A DNA stretch of 64,000 nt from an uncultured Olsenella sp. GTDB taxonomy: Bacteria; Actinomycetota; Coriobacteriia; Coriobacteriales; Atopobiaceae. The DNA lies in the NCBI GenBank assembly GCA_949287905.1, contig CASEHX010000022.1, forward strand, positions 62,001 to 126,000. Direction: 5' to 3'. The number at the start of each line of letters is the position of its first letter. Position 1 is the first letter of the stretch. A program made the translations under genes and the position numbers. The notes below the pieces were generated by a model. The model was not told the DNA's origin and searched no databases. It saw only the letters and a program-made list of their open reading frames with translations. Below, piece by piece: positions 50,708-58,856 of this stretch.

Positions 50708-51388
50708 CTACCTCGCCCTCGTGTCGGAGGCGATGCGGCCGTCCTCGAGCGCGATCACACGGTCGGCAGAGAGGGCGATGTCCTCGTCGTGGGTGATCAC
50801 GATGAGCGTCTGCCTGAGCTCGCGGTTTGACTTGCGCAGAAGGGCCATGATCTCCGCGGAGTTCTTGGAGTCGAGGTTGCCCGTGGGCTCGTCCGCCAGC
50901 ACGACGGCTGGCGCGTTCATGAGGGCGCGCCCGATGGCCACGCGCTGCTGCTGGCCACCGGAGAGCTGGTTGGGCAGGTGGTGCTCGCGGCCGGTCAGGC
51001 CGAGCCTGCTCAGCAGCGCCGTGAGGCGGCGCTCGTTCACCTTGCGGCCGTCCATGAGCACGGGCAGGCACATGTTCTCCACCACGTCGAGCACCGGCAC
51101 GAGGTTGTAGAACTGATAGACCAGGCCGACCTCGCGGCGGCGGAAGACCGCGAGCTGCTCGTCCGAACGCTCGAAGACGTCCTCGCCGTTGAGGTAGACC
51201 GTGCCGGACGTGGGACGGTCAACGCCGCCGATCATGTGCAGGAGCGTCGACTTGCCCGAGCCCGAGCTTCCGATGATGGCCACGAACTCACCGCCCGCCA
51301 CGCTGAAGCTCACGTCGTCGAGCGCGCGCACGGCTGTGTCACCGGTGCCGTAGGTCTTGGTGAGGTGGTCCACGCGAAGAATGTCCAT
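50708..51388 (-). CDS. ABC transporter ATP-binding protein (LolD/MacB/BceA type)
   Basis: 226 residues. Walker A GSSGSGKST, the family-typical GLVYQFYNLVPVLDVVENM, signature LSGGQQQRV and Walker B AVVLADEPTGNLDSK. Partner of the FtsX-type permease just downstream. AAAGGAGG lies before ATG 51388. The region upstream contains five 29-bp repeats. Confidence 0.95.
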   Translation of the reverse strand: MDILRVDHLTKTYGTGDTAVRALDDVSFSVAGGEFVAIIGSSGSGKSTLLHMIGGVDRPTSGTVYLNGEDVFERSDEQLAVFRRREVGLVYQFYNLVPVLDVVENMCLPVLMDGRKVNERRLTALLSRLGLTGREHHLPNQLSGGQQQRVAIGRALMNAPAVVLADEPTGNLDSKNSAEIMALLRKSNRELRQTLIVITHDEDIALSADRVIALEDGRIASDTRAR

Positions 51389-51490
51389 GCTGCCTCCTTT
51401 GCCTGGTTACGATTCTATGGTGGGGGAGGCATCCTGCGCATGCGTGACGCGCAGGTGACTGATCTGTCATGCGACGTTCGGGCGGGTTTT

Positions 51491-51635
51491 TCCCGCCAAG
51501 TGGCGCGCGGTCGCAAGTTTCCCGCCAAGTGGCGCGCGGTCGCAAGTTTCCCGTCAAGCGGCGCGCGGCCGCAAGTTTCCCGCCAAGCGGCGCGCAGCCG
51601 CAAGTTTCCCGCCAAGTGGCACGTGGTCTCGAATC
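51491..51635. repeat. Five tandem 29-bp repeats
   Basis: CCCGCCAAGTGGCGCGCGGT or a variant starts at 51491, 51520, 51549, 51578 and 51607, each followed by CGCAAGTTT. Period exactly 29 bp, no spacers, so not CRISPR. It lies between the sensor kinase stop and the ATPase gene, all on the minus strand, and so may sit in the ATPase leader or separate the two transcripts. Confidence 0.95.
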
Positions 51636-51640
51636 CTCCG

Positions 51641-52684
51641 TCACACGGCGGACTTGAAGAAGACGATGTCGAAGCGTGCGCCTCCGTCGGGTGCGTTACC
51701 GGCGCGAATTGAGCCGCCCTGCGCGGTGACGAGGCTCTTTGCCAGGGCGAGGCCGATGCCCACGCCGCCGGGGTCGACCTCGGAGCCGCCGGCGCCCTCG
51801 CCCTTCTCGCCGCCGCGGTAGAAGCGCTCGAAGACGTGGGGCAGGTCCTCGGCCGCGATGCCGGAGCCGGTGTCCTCCACGCGCAGGCGGAACGCGAGGG
51901 CGTCCTCGGTGCAGCTCACGCTCACGCGCCCGCCCGCGGGCGTGTGCTCGAGACAGTTCTTGAGGATGTTCTCGAGCGCCTCCGCCGTCCAGGCGAGGTC
52001 GCCCTCAAAGCCGGCATCGGGCTGGACGTCGCACGCGAGGGCGACGTCCGCGAGGTCGAACGTCACCGCCAGCGGGTCGGCGGCGCGCGCCACGAGCTCG
52101 GCGCCGCTCACACGGGCGCGCGTGAGGCGCACCACGCCCGCGTCGATCCGCGCGAGCTTGAGCAGGGAGGAGACGAGCCACTCCACGCGGCCCTCCAGGC
52201 GCTCCATCGTGCGGAGCCGCTCGACCTCGTCCGGGTGCCCGCCGTCCCTGACGAGCGCCCCGCGCGTGAGCGACGTCATGAGCGAGAGGCTCGTGAGCGG
52301 CGTCTTGAGCTGGTGCGAGACGTCTGCCAGCGCATCTGCCAGCGCGTTCTTCTCGCGCTCGAGGTCCTCGTTGGCAAGGGCAAGGCGGCTTTGCATCTTG
52401 TCCAGCTCTGAGGCGAGGACCGCCAGCTCGCCCTCGCGCATCCGCTCAAAGCTCACGTCGCGCGCGCCGTGGAGCACGGCGTCCACCTGCTCCGCCATAC
52501 GCGCGATGCGGCGGTAGCGCAGGCGGGTCGAAACGAGCAGCACGGCGAGAAGGGCCGCGGCGGTCGCGGCGACCACGGCCGCGGCGGGCGCCCCCGCAAG
52601 CGACCACGCCACGCCGGCCCCAATGGCGCCCACGACAACAAAGACGGCAGCGGTTCGCCTGACCTCGGCGTTTCTCAGCAGCAT
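51641..52684 (-). CDS. Sensor histidine kinase
   Basis: 347 residues. Two helices near the N-terminus (12-32, 34-52) with almost no external loop, a HAMP-like linker, the phospho-acceptor region ALADVSHQLKTPLTSL, and an ATPase domain with ENILKNCLEHTP (N-box), VEDTGSGI (G1), VFERFYRG (F-box) and GIGLALAKSLV (G2). A sensor without an external domain is typical of intramembrane-sensing kinases that listen to a neighbouring ABC permease. It lies 15 bases after the regulator gene. Confidence 0.93.
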   Translation of the reverse strand: MLLRNAEVRRTAAVFVVVGAIGAGVAWSLAGAPAAAVVAATAAALLAVLLVSTRLRYRRIARMAEQVDAVLHGARDVSFERMREGELAVLASELDKMQSRLALANEDLEREKNALADALADVSHQLKTPLTSLSLMTSLTRGALVRDGGHPDEVERLRTMERLEGRVEWLVSSLLKLARIDAGVVRLTRARVSGAELVARAADPLAVTFDLADVALACDVQPDAGFEGDLAWTAEALENILKNCLEHTPAGGRVSVSCTEDALAFRLRVEDTGSGIAAEDLPHVFERFYRGGEKGEGAGGSEVDPGGVGIGLALAKSLVTAQGGSIRAGNAPDGGARFDIVFFKSAV

Positions 52685-52699
52685 GCGCTTCTCGACCGC

Positions 52700-53380
52700 C
52701 TAGCCCTGGGCGCGGTAGCCCATGCCGCGGACGGTCACGATCAGGCGCGGCTCGGTCGGGTCGTCCTCGAGCTTGTCGCGGAGGCGCTTGATGTAGACGG
52801 AGAGGGTGTTCTCCTCAACGTAGGCGCCGGCGTCGTCCCAGAGGGCGTCGCGGATCATGTCGCGCGTGACGACGCGGCCGGCGTTCTTGGCAAAGAGCAG
52901 GAGCAGCCGGTACTCCAGAGCGGAGAGCGGCACCTCCTGGCCGTTCTTCTCGGCGCGGGCGCGGTCGAGGTCTATGGTCACGGACCCAAGGTGCGTCACC
53001 GACCGCTCCGGTCGGGCGCGACGGATGGCGGCCTGCACGCGGGCAACAAGCTCGCGCGGGCGGAAGGGCTTGGCGATGTAGTCGTCCGCTCCCAGGGTGA
53101 GGCCGGTCACGGTTGAGAGCTCGTCGTCTGCCGCGGTGAGAAAGATCACGGGCACTTGCGGCGTCACCTGCTTGATCGCGTTGCAGACGGCAAAGCCGCT
53201 GCCCTCGGCGAGCGTGAGGTCAACGAGCGCGAGCGCGATGTCGGCGTCCGGCGCGCAGGCCAGCTCCACGGCGCCGGTCTGGGTGGGGGAGGAGACCACG
53301 GCGTACCCCTCGTTTGCCAGGAGCTCGGAGAGCCCCTCAACGATCAGCGGGTCGTCCTCGGCGAGCAGTATGCGCAGCAT
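52700..53380 (-). CDS. OmpR-family response regulator
   Basis: 226 residues. Receiver domain with AEDDPLI (acid pocket), ALVDLTLAEGSG (phospho-Asp about residue 52), FLTAADD and AKPFRPREL (Lys), then a winged-helix DNA-binding domain with EYRLLLLFAKNAGRVVTRD and TVRGMGYRA. ATG 53380 follows AAAGGAGG. With the kinase it probably controls the FtsX-type transporter downstream. Confidence 0.95.
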   Translation of the reverse strand: MLRILLAEDDPLIVEGLSELLANEGYAVVSSPTQTGAVELACAPDADIALALVDLTLAEGSGFAVCNAIKQVTPQVPVIFLTAADDELSTVTGLTLGADDYIAKPFRPRELVARVQAAIRRARPERSVTHLGSVTIDLDRARAEKNGQEVPLSALEYRLLLLFAKNAGRVVTRDMIRDALWDDAGAYVEENTLSVYIKRLRDKLEDDPTEPRLIVTVRGMGYRAQG

Positions 53381-53615
53381 GTTCCTCCTTTCCTTGCTGT
53401 CTTGAGTATAGGGGCCGAGAAGGACGCTGGCCCGTGACGCTTCTGTCACGTGTCGGGGAAGGGTCGTCGTCGCTTTGCCCGGGGTCATGAGTCGGCCTCC
53501 GTGAACGACGCGTTACGCACCGGTTAGCGGGGAGAAACCATGTTGGGTCTGTGGGGGACGGCCAGTTGTTGCGCGAGCAACATGTCCGAGGTTCCAACGT
53601 ACCAAGGAGGGAAAC

Positions 53616-55418
53616 ATGAACGGAATCGTCATCGTGCTCGTTGCGGCCGTGGTCCTGGTCGCCGGGTACCTGCTCTACGGCCGCTGGCTCGCGCGCACGT
53701 GGGGCATCGACGCCAAGGCCGTCACGCCCGCGCGTCGCATGGAGGACGGGAAGAACTTCTCGCCCGCCTCGTGCTTCACGGCCTTCTCGCACCAGTTCAG
53801 CTCCATCTGCGGCGCCGGCCCCGTCACGGGCACCATCGCCGCCATGATGTTCGGCTGGCTGCCGGTGCTGCTGTGGGTCCTTGTGGGCGGCATCTTCTTC
53901 GGCGCCGTGCACGACTTCGGCGCGCTCTACGCCTCGATGCGCAACAACGGCAAGTCGCTCGCCCAGCTCATCGAGAAGTACATCGGTCACACCGGCCGTC
54001 GCCTGTTCCTGATCTTCTCCTGGCTCTTCACGATCATCGTGATCGCCGCTTTCGTCGACATGGTCGCGGGCACGTTCAAGGCGACCTTTGACGCCGCGGG
54101 CGTCGTCGACGCCGCCGTCTCCTATGCGGGCGGCGCTGCCGGAACCATCTCGATCCTCTTCACCTTCGTGGCCATCGCCTTTGGCTGGATCAATCGCCGC
54201 TTCGGCCTCAAGGGCTGGAAGGAACTCCTGCTTGCCGTGGTGCTCTTCGTGGCGATGTTCGCCGTGGGCATGCAGTTCCCGGTCTACCTGGACAAGCTCG
54301 GTTGGTTCGCCGTCATCACGGTCTACCTGCTCTTTGCTGCGGCCATGCCCATCCAGACGCTCAAGCAGCCGCGTGACTACCTCACCTCCATCATGATGCT
54401 CGTCATGATTGCGAGTGCCGTGGTGGGCGTCTTTGTGCTCGGGGCCGCCGGCGAGGCGGAGATGACCGCCCCGATGGTCGCCGACCTCGATGCCCTCGCG
54501 GCCAAGGGCAGCTACGTCTTCCCGCTTCTCTTCGTCTCCGTGGCGTGCGGCGCGCTCTCCGGCTTCCACAGCCTCGTCTCCACCAACACCTCCTCAAAGC
54601 AGGTGTCGTGCGAGAATGATGCGCTGCCCGTGGGCTACGGCGCCATGGTGCTCGAGTCCTTTGTGGGCGTGCTCGCCATCGTCTTTGCGGCGATCATGTT
54701 CTCCGACCTCAACACCGCCGGCACGGGCCTGCTCAACAACGGCGCCGCGGCGACCCCGTTCCAGATCTTCTCGCAGGGCGTCGCGCGCGGCATGACGGCG
54801 TTCGGCGTGGACTCCACGCTCGCCACCGTGTTCATGACGATGTGCGTCTCCGCGCTCGCGCTCACGTCCGTCGACGCCGTGGCGCGCATCGGCCGCCTCT
54901 CGTTCCAGGAGTTCTTCGCCAAGAGCAACGATGCCGCCGAGGAGGCCGGGGCGGGCGCCGAGGGCGCGGGCAAGTTCTTCTCCAACACCTGGGTCGCAAC
55001 CGTGCTCACGCTGGCACTGGGCCTCGCCCTCGCCTTTGGCGGCTACAACAACATCTGGCCGCTCTTCGGCGCGTCCAACCAGCTGCTCGGCGGCATGACG
55101 ATGATCATGCTGGCGGTCTTCTGCAAGTGCACCGGTCGCACGGGCTGGATGCTCTACGTGCCCGTTGCCTTCCTTCTGGTGAGCACCTTCACCTCGCTCG
55201 TCCAGAGCATCATCGGCTGCGTGAGCGCGCTCTCCGCGAGCGGCGCGGCTGTGATCGCCACCTCTGGCCTGCAGCTGGTCTTTGCGATCCTGCTCGTGGT
55301 GCTCGGCCTCATCGTGGCCTACAACTGTCTTAAGGAGCTCTTCACCAAGAGCGCGGGCTCGCTGCCCGACGAGGACCCCGAGTGGTCCGACCTCGGGCGG
55401 GCGAACTGCGGCAAATAG
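53616..55418 (+). CDS. cstA: Carbon starvation protein CstA family transporter
   Basis: 600 residues, about 16 helices. Family motifs: GKNFSPASCFTAFSHQFSSI, GAGPVTGTIAAMMFGW, HDFGALYASMRN and STNTSSKQVS. The family imports peptides or pyruvate; 600 residues is the shorter Gram-positive form. AAGGAGGG before the ATG; two hairpins follow the stop. Confidence 0.93.
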   Translation: MNGIVIVLVAAVVLVAGYLLYGRWLARTWGIDAKAVTPARRMEDGKNFSPASCFTAFSHQFSSICGAGPVTGTIAAMMFGWLPVLLWVLVGGIFFGAVHDFGALYASMRNNGKSLAQLIEKYIGHTGRRLFLIFSWLFTIIVIAAFVDMVAGTFKATFDAAGVVDAAVSYAGGAAGTISILFTFVAIAFGWINRRFGLKGWKELLLAVVLFVAMFAVGMQFPVYLDKLGWFAVITVYLLFAAAMPIQTLKQPRDYLTSIMMLVMIASAVVGVFVLGAAGEAEMTAPMVADLDALAAKGSYVFPLLFVSVACGALSGFHSLVSTNTSSKQVSCENDALPVGYGAMVLESFVGVLAIVFAAIMFSDLNTAGTGLLNNGAAATPFQIFSQGVARGMTAFGVDSTLATVFMTMCVSALALTSVDAVARIGRLSFQEFFAKSNDAAEEAGAGAEGAGKFFSNTWVATVLTLALGLALAFGGYNNIWPLFGASNQLLGGMTMIMLAVFCKCTGRTGWMLYVPVAFLLVSTFTSLVQSIIGCVSALSASGAAVIATSGLQLVFAILLVVLGLIVAYNCLKELFTKSAGSLPDEDPEWSDLGRANCGK

Positions 55419-55439
55419 TGCTTCTGAGGGCTTTTGCCG

Positions 55440-55473
55440 GCGGGGCGGGGAGATTTCCCGTCCCGCATTTTCG
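55440..55473 (+). terminator. Terminator of cstA
   Basis: GCGGGGCGGGGA and TCCCGTCCCGC pair (one bulged G) around GATT, followed by ATTTTCG. Confidence 0.8.
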
Positions 55474-55479
55474 TCTGCG

Positions 55480-55608
55480 ACAAAGGTTGGGTACTTTTTT
55501 GCGGACGAGCCAAGTATCCGACTGATTGTGGCCGAAGAAACCGCTGGTAGTCGACTTGCTGGTTTTGTGACTACTTCAGGGGTACGAGAAAAAGTACCCA
55601 ACCTTTGT
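55480..55608. repeat. Long-loop inverted-repeat element D
   Basis: Perfect 20-bp arms ACAAAGGTTGGGTACTTTTT (55480-55499) and AAAAAGTACCCAACCTTTGT (55589-55608) around 89 bases; the loop has an internal GTAGTC...GACTAC stem. Same architecture as elements A and B with a different arm sequence. Confidence 0.92.
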
Positions 55609-55634
55609 GCGGGCTTCCACGCACCCGCATGCAG

Positions 55635-55678
55635 GGGCGCGGAATCGCAGGTCTCTCGTAACGTGCGATTCCGCGCCC
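55635..55678. terminator. Hairpin between convergent cstA and trpB
   Basis: Perfect 15-bp stem GGGCGCGGAATCGCA / TGCGATTCCGCGCCC with a 14-base loop. No T-run on either side; probable 3'-end barrier for the minus-strand trpB transcript. Confidence 0.65.
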
Positions 55679-55801
55679 TCGTTTCGCGCGCCTTTGGCGC
55701 TCGCGTCTCTTGCCCGTGTTGCCCTGCGCCCCATGCGATCGAGGCGCCTGCGTCTCACGCCTGCGGTCCATGCATCCGCGACGACAGTTCCCCCAGCGTC
55801 G

Positions 55802-57202
55802 CTACTGGATGCCCGGGATGCTCGGGATGGTGGCAAAGCCGGCCTCGAGCTCCTCGTCGGTGGGAACGTGGTCGCTCATCTCGCCGCGATTGTACTTGTC
55901 GTAGGCAACCATGTCGAAGTAGCCGGTACCTGTGAGGCCAAAGAGGATGGTCTTGGCCTCGCCGGTCTCGCGGCACTTCTCTGCCTCGCGGATGGCAGCG
56001 AGGATGGCGTGCGAGCTCTCGGGAGCCGGAAGGATGGTCTCCAGCTTGGCGAACCTCTCGCCCGCCTCAAAGACGTCGGTCTGGCGAACGGCGATGGCCT
56101 CGAGGTGGCCGTCGTGCTTGAGCTTGGAGACGATCGGGCTCATGCCGTGGTAGCGCAGACCGCCCGCGTGGTCGGGGCTGGGGATGAAGCCGTTGCCAAG
56201 CGTGTACATCTTGCACAGCGGGCAGGTCTGGCCCGTGTCCGCGAAGTCGTAGGCGTAGCGACCGCGCGTGAGCGAGGGGCAGCTCGCGGGCTCCACTGCG
56301 ATGAATCGCGTGTCGGGGCGCTCGCCGCGCAGCTTGTCGCGCATGAAGGGGGCGATGAGGCCGCCGAGGTTGGAGCCGCCGCCCGCGCAGCCGATCACGA
56401 TGTCCGGGTACTCGCCCAGCTCGCGCAGGGCCTCGTAGCTCTCGAGGCCGATCACGCTCTGGTGCAGCACCACCTGGTTGAGGACGCTGCCGAGCTGGTA
56501 GCGGCCGCGGTTCTCGGGCACGTGGAGCGCGCGCTCCACGGCCTCGGAGATGGCGGTGCCGAGTGACCCGGAGGAGTCGGGGTGCGCGGCCAGGATCTTG
56601 CGCCCGGCCTCGGTGGTGGTGCTGGGGGAGGGCGTCACCGTGGCGCCAAAGGTCTCCATGATGTTGCGACGGAACGGCTTCTGCTCGTAGGAGCACTTGA
56701 CCATGAAGACGTCGAGGTCAAGGCCATAGTGCGCCGCGGCCTCGGCGAGGGCGGTGCCCCACTGGCCGGCGCCCGTCTCGGTGGTGATGTTGGTGAGGCC
56801 CTGCGCGGCGGCGTAGTAGGCCTGGGCGAGCGCGGAGTTGAGCTTGTGCGAGCCGCTCGTGTTGTTGCCCTCGAACTTGTAGTAGATGTGCGCGGGCGTT
56901 CCGAGCGCGCGCTCGAGGTTGTACGCGCGGCACAGAGGGCTCGGGCGGTAGACCTTGTACATCTCGCGCACCGCCGCGGGGATCTCGAAATAGGCGGTGT
57001 CGTCGTCGAGCTCCTGGTCAATCAGGGCGTCGGCGAAGACGGGGGCGAGGTCGGCGTGGGTGGCAACGGCGCCGTTTGGCAGACGCATGGGCTCGGGCTT
57101 CTCGGCCATGTCGGCGCGCAGGTTGTACCAAGCGGTCGGGATCTGCTGCTCGCTCAGGTAGGTGCGGTACGGGCGGGTGACGCTCTCGGTGGTGCCGGCC
57201 AT
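55802..57202 (-). CDS. trpB: TrpB2-type tryptophan synthase beta chain
   Basis: 466 residues, longer than TrpB1 (about 400) and with the TrpB2 features: an extended N-terminus (SEQQIPTAWYNLRADM), the PLP lysine in NTSGSHKLNSA (about residue 117), ETGAGQWG, the PLP-phosphate loop GCAGGGSNLGG and ATIPSIPGIQ at the C-terminus. It joins indole and serine to make tryptophan. No trpA or other trp gene is near, so free indole is the probable substrate. ATG 57202 follows AAAGGAG. The leader upstream holds a Trp attenuator, strong evidence that the gene is regulated by tryptophan supply. Confidence 0.94.
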   Translation of the reverse strand: MAGTTESVTRPYRTYLSEQQIPTAWYNLRADMAEKPEPMRLPNGAVATHADLAPVFADALIDQELDDDTAYFEIPAAVREMYKVYRPSPLCRAYNLERALGTPAHIYYKFEGNNTSGSHKLNSALAQAYYAAAQGLTNITTETGAGQWGTALAEAAAHYGLDLDVFMVKCSYEQKPFRRNIMETFGATVTPSPSTTTEAGRKILAAHPDSSGSLGTAISEAVERALHVPENRGRYQLGSVLNQVVLHQSVIGLESYEALRELGEYPDIVIGCAGGGSNLGGLIAPFMRDKLRGERPDTRFIAVEPASCPSLTRGRYAYDFADTGQTCPLCKMYTLGNGFIPSPDHAGGLRYHGMSPIVSKLKHDGHLEAIAVRQTDVFEAGERFAKLETILPAPESSHAILAAIREAEKCRETGEAKTILFGLTGTGYFDMVAYDKYNRGEMSDHVPTDEELEAGFATIPSIPGIQ

Positions 57203-57252
57203 GGTGGTTCTCCTTTCGTTGGCCCGCTTCAAAACCAGGGTGTGCCTCACGC

Positions 57253-57290
57253 ACAAGAAAAGGGCCCTCGGAACTGAATCCGAGGGCCCT
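57253..57290 (-). terminator. Attenuator terminator in the trpB leader
   Basis: On the minus strand AGGGCCCTCGGAT, short loop, TCCGAGGGCCCT, then TTTTCTTG. A second inverted repeat, CTCACGCACA on one side and TGTGCGTGAG on the other, encloses it and provides alternative pairing. It lies between the leader peptide stop and the trpB ribosome site, so it can end transcription before the gene. Confidence 0.92.
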
Positions 57291-57313
57291 GTATGTGTGC
57301 GTGAGTGGCCTCG

Positions 57314-57409
57314 TCAGTCCGAGAGGGGAGTCGTCCTTGTCCACCACCACGCGCGAGCGCCAGCGAGCTGCTGGGCGCCGAGAAGATCGATGTGCGCGAG
57401 GCGGGACAT
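57314..57409 (-). CDS. trpL: Tryptophan leader peptide
   Basis: 31 codons, ATG 57409 to TGA 57314-57316, with AAAGGAAGG eight bases or so before the start. Residues 21-23 are three consecutive Trp codons (TGG at 57341-57349), preceded by GARA and followed by TRTTPLSD. The terminator lies 24 bases past the stop. Ribosome stalling at the Trp codons when charged tRNA-Trp is scarce would favour the alternative fold and read-through into trpB, the classical attenuation mechanism. No existing gene call is needed to see it; it is too short for usual gene finders. Confidence 0.92.
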   Translation of the reverse strand: MSRLAHIDLLGAQQLAGARAWWWTRTTPLSD

Positions 57410-57444
57410 TGACGGCCTTCCTTTCGGAGACGATTGAGGGTAGA

Positions 57445-58122
57445 TTACCCAGACTTTGTTTCGGGGGCGTTACCGGTTGAGGACGAGTTTGCTGCCGCCA
57501 GGTCGCGCGCGGGGTGCCGCAGCAGCCCGCGGGCGGCGCGCTCGTCCGGATACGCGCTGGCGAGAAGGCTGTGGAACCGCTCGTTGTGACTGGGCTCCAA
57601 GAGGTGCGTGAGCTCGTGGGCAACCACATAGTCCAGGCATGTGGGCGGGTAGGCGGCGAGGCGAACATTGATGCGGATGCGCCCGGTCCTGGGCGTGCAG
57701 GAGCCCCAGCGCGTGGACATGGCACGCAGCTGCCAGCCGGTCGCCCTCGTTCCGAGCGCGGCCTCCATGCGCTCGGAGACCTCGGGAAGGCGAGCGGAGA
57801 GCTCGGCGCGATAGACGTCATCCGGGGAGGAGCCCTCGGGGAGCGGGACGAGCCTGCCCCAGAGGGGGAGCAAGCCGTCGTTCGGCTTGTCCCCGGAGGC
57901 GAGCCTGGTCCGCCGCTCCATATGCCCACGCAGCCAGGCCTCGTGCTCGTCCAGGAAGCGCTGCGCCTCCGCGAGGGTGACGCGTGCGGGGACGCTCAGA
58001 TGCGCGGTGCCGTTCGCGCGGACCCTCAGGTTGAGCCGGCGCACGCGCCGGTGCTCGACCTCCACGGGCAGCCCGTCCGGTCCGCCCGCAAACAGGATCT
58101 TGGTTGTGGCTCTTCTCGTCAT
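57445..58122 (-). CDS. YgjP/WTP-type metal-dependent hydrolase (M48-like, DUF45)
   Basis: 225 residues. VRRLNLRVRANGTAHLSVP is the N-terminal family motif, MSTRWGSCTPRTGRI the central one, and HELTHLLEPSHNERFH the zinc site (H-E-x-x-H with a third His). Usually called UTP pyrophosphatase/YgjP-like or SprT-like metalloprotease; the biological substrate is unsettled. 22 bases after the XRE regulator gene, so likely in one operon. Its 3' end abuts the trp leader. Confidence 0.9.
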   Translation of the reverse strand: MTRRATTKILFAGGPDGLPVEVEHRRVRRLNLRVRANGTAHLSVPARVTLAEAQRFLDEHEAWLRGHMERRTRLASGDKPNDGLLPLWGRLVPLPEGSSPDDVYRAELSARLPEVSERMEAALGTRATGWQLRAMSTRWGSCTPRTGRIRINVRLAAYPPTCLDYVVAHELTHLLEPSHNERFHSLLASAYPDERAARGLLRHPARDLAAANSSSTGNAPETKSG

Positions 58123-58144
58123 GCGGGCATTGTAGCTCGAGTGC

Positions 58145-58717
58145 CTAGAAGAACGCGTCCAGCAGGGCGTTCAAAATGAAGAGGATCACGATGGCCCCCA
58201 TGAACTCGAGCACGCGGTGTCCCTCGGGTCGCCCGTCGTCTGCGGGGAGCTCTCCGGTCTCGAGGAAGCTCACGACCTCGCGCGTGACGCGAAGGTCGTA
58301 ATCGCGCTCGAGCCGCCACGCCCTCCAGGCGAGCGGGGCGCACACGACGAGCAGCGCGCACCAGACCCAGAGCATGTTCACGCCGCTCAGTCGCTCGGTC
58401 AGGTCGAGCACGATCGTCGGGACCCAGAGGAGCGCCTGAACAACGTAGATGATCGCGAGTTCGCGCCGGGCCGCCTCGGTGCCCTCTCGGGCTGCCCGCG
58501 CCTGTTCCTCGCCGAGGAGCTCGGAGAGCGGCATGTCGAGCTCGGAGGCCAGGGAGGCGAGGCTCTGGACGTCCACGAGCGTCTTGCCGCGCTCCCAGTT
58601 GCTGATCGTCTGCCTTGAGACGTGCAGCCGATCTGCCAGCGCCTCCTGGCTCAGCTCGTGGCTTGCGCGCACCTCGGCGATGCGCCTGCCCAGCGACTCC
58701 TTGTCGAGTCCCTTCAT
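58145..58717 (-). CDS. XRE-family regulator with C-terminal membrane helices
   Basis: 190 residues. Helix-turn-helix at about 8-62 (LSQEALADRLHVSRQTISNWERG), then a cytoplasmic linker and three hydrophobic segments (about 87-105, 113-130, 170-188). The membrane tether implies it may sense a membrane signal. ATG 58717 follows AAGGGGG. Confidence 0.88.
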   Translation of the reverse strand: MKGLDKESLGRRIAEVRASHELSQEALADRLHVSRQTISNWERGKTLVDVQSLASLASELDMPLSELLGEEQARAAREGTEAARRELAIIYVVQALLWVPTIVLDLTERLSGVNMLWVWCALLVVCAPLAWRAWRLERDYDLRVTREVVSFLETGELPADDGRPEGHRVLEFMGAIVILFILNALLDAFF

Positions 58718-58856
58718 GGAGACCCCCTTCCCTCGTCCACAAGGATGCCACGAGGACTCGCGCCTGTCTGTCAAAAGTCTTTTGCAGTGCCGTCAAGATG
58801 TGCGCTTGCCGGCGCGCGGGCGTCGGGCGCAGGCGGGCACGCGGTCTACGACCCGC

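Noticed and set aside
50706..51071. N-terminal extension of the FtsX-type permease
   Set aside because: Out-of-frame reading of the ATPase gene; ATG 50705 has a proper site.
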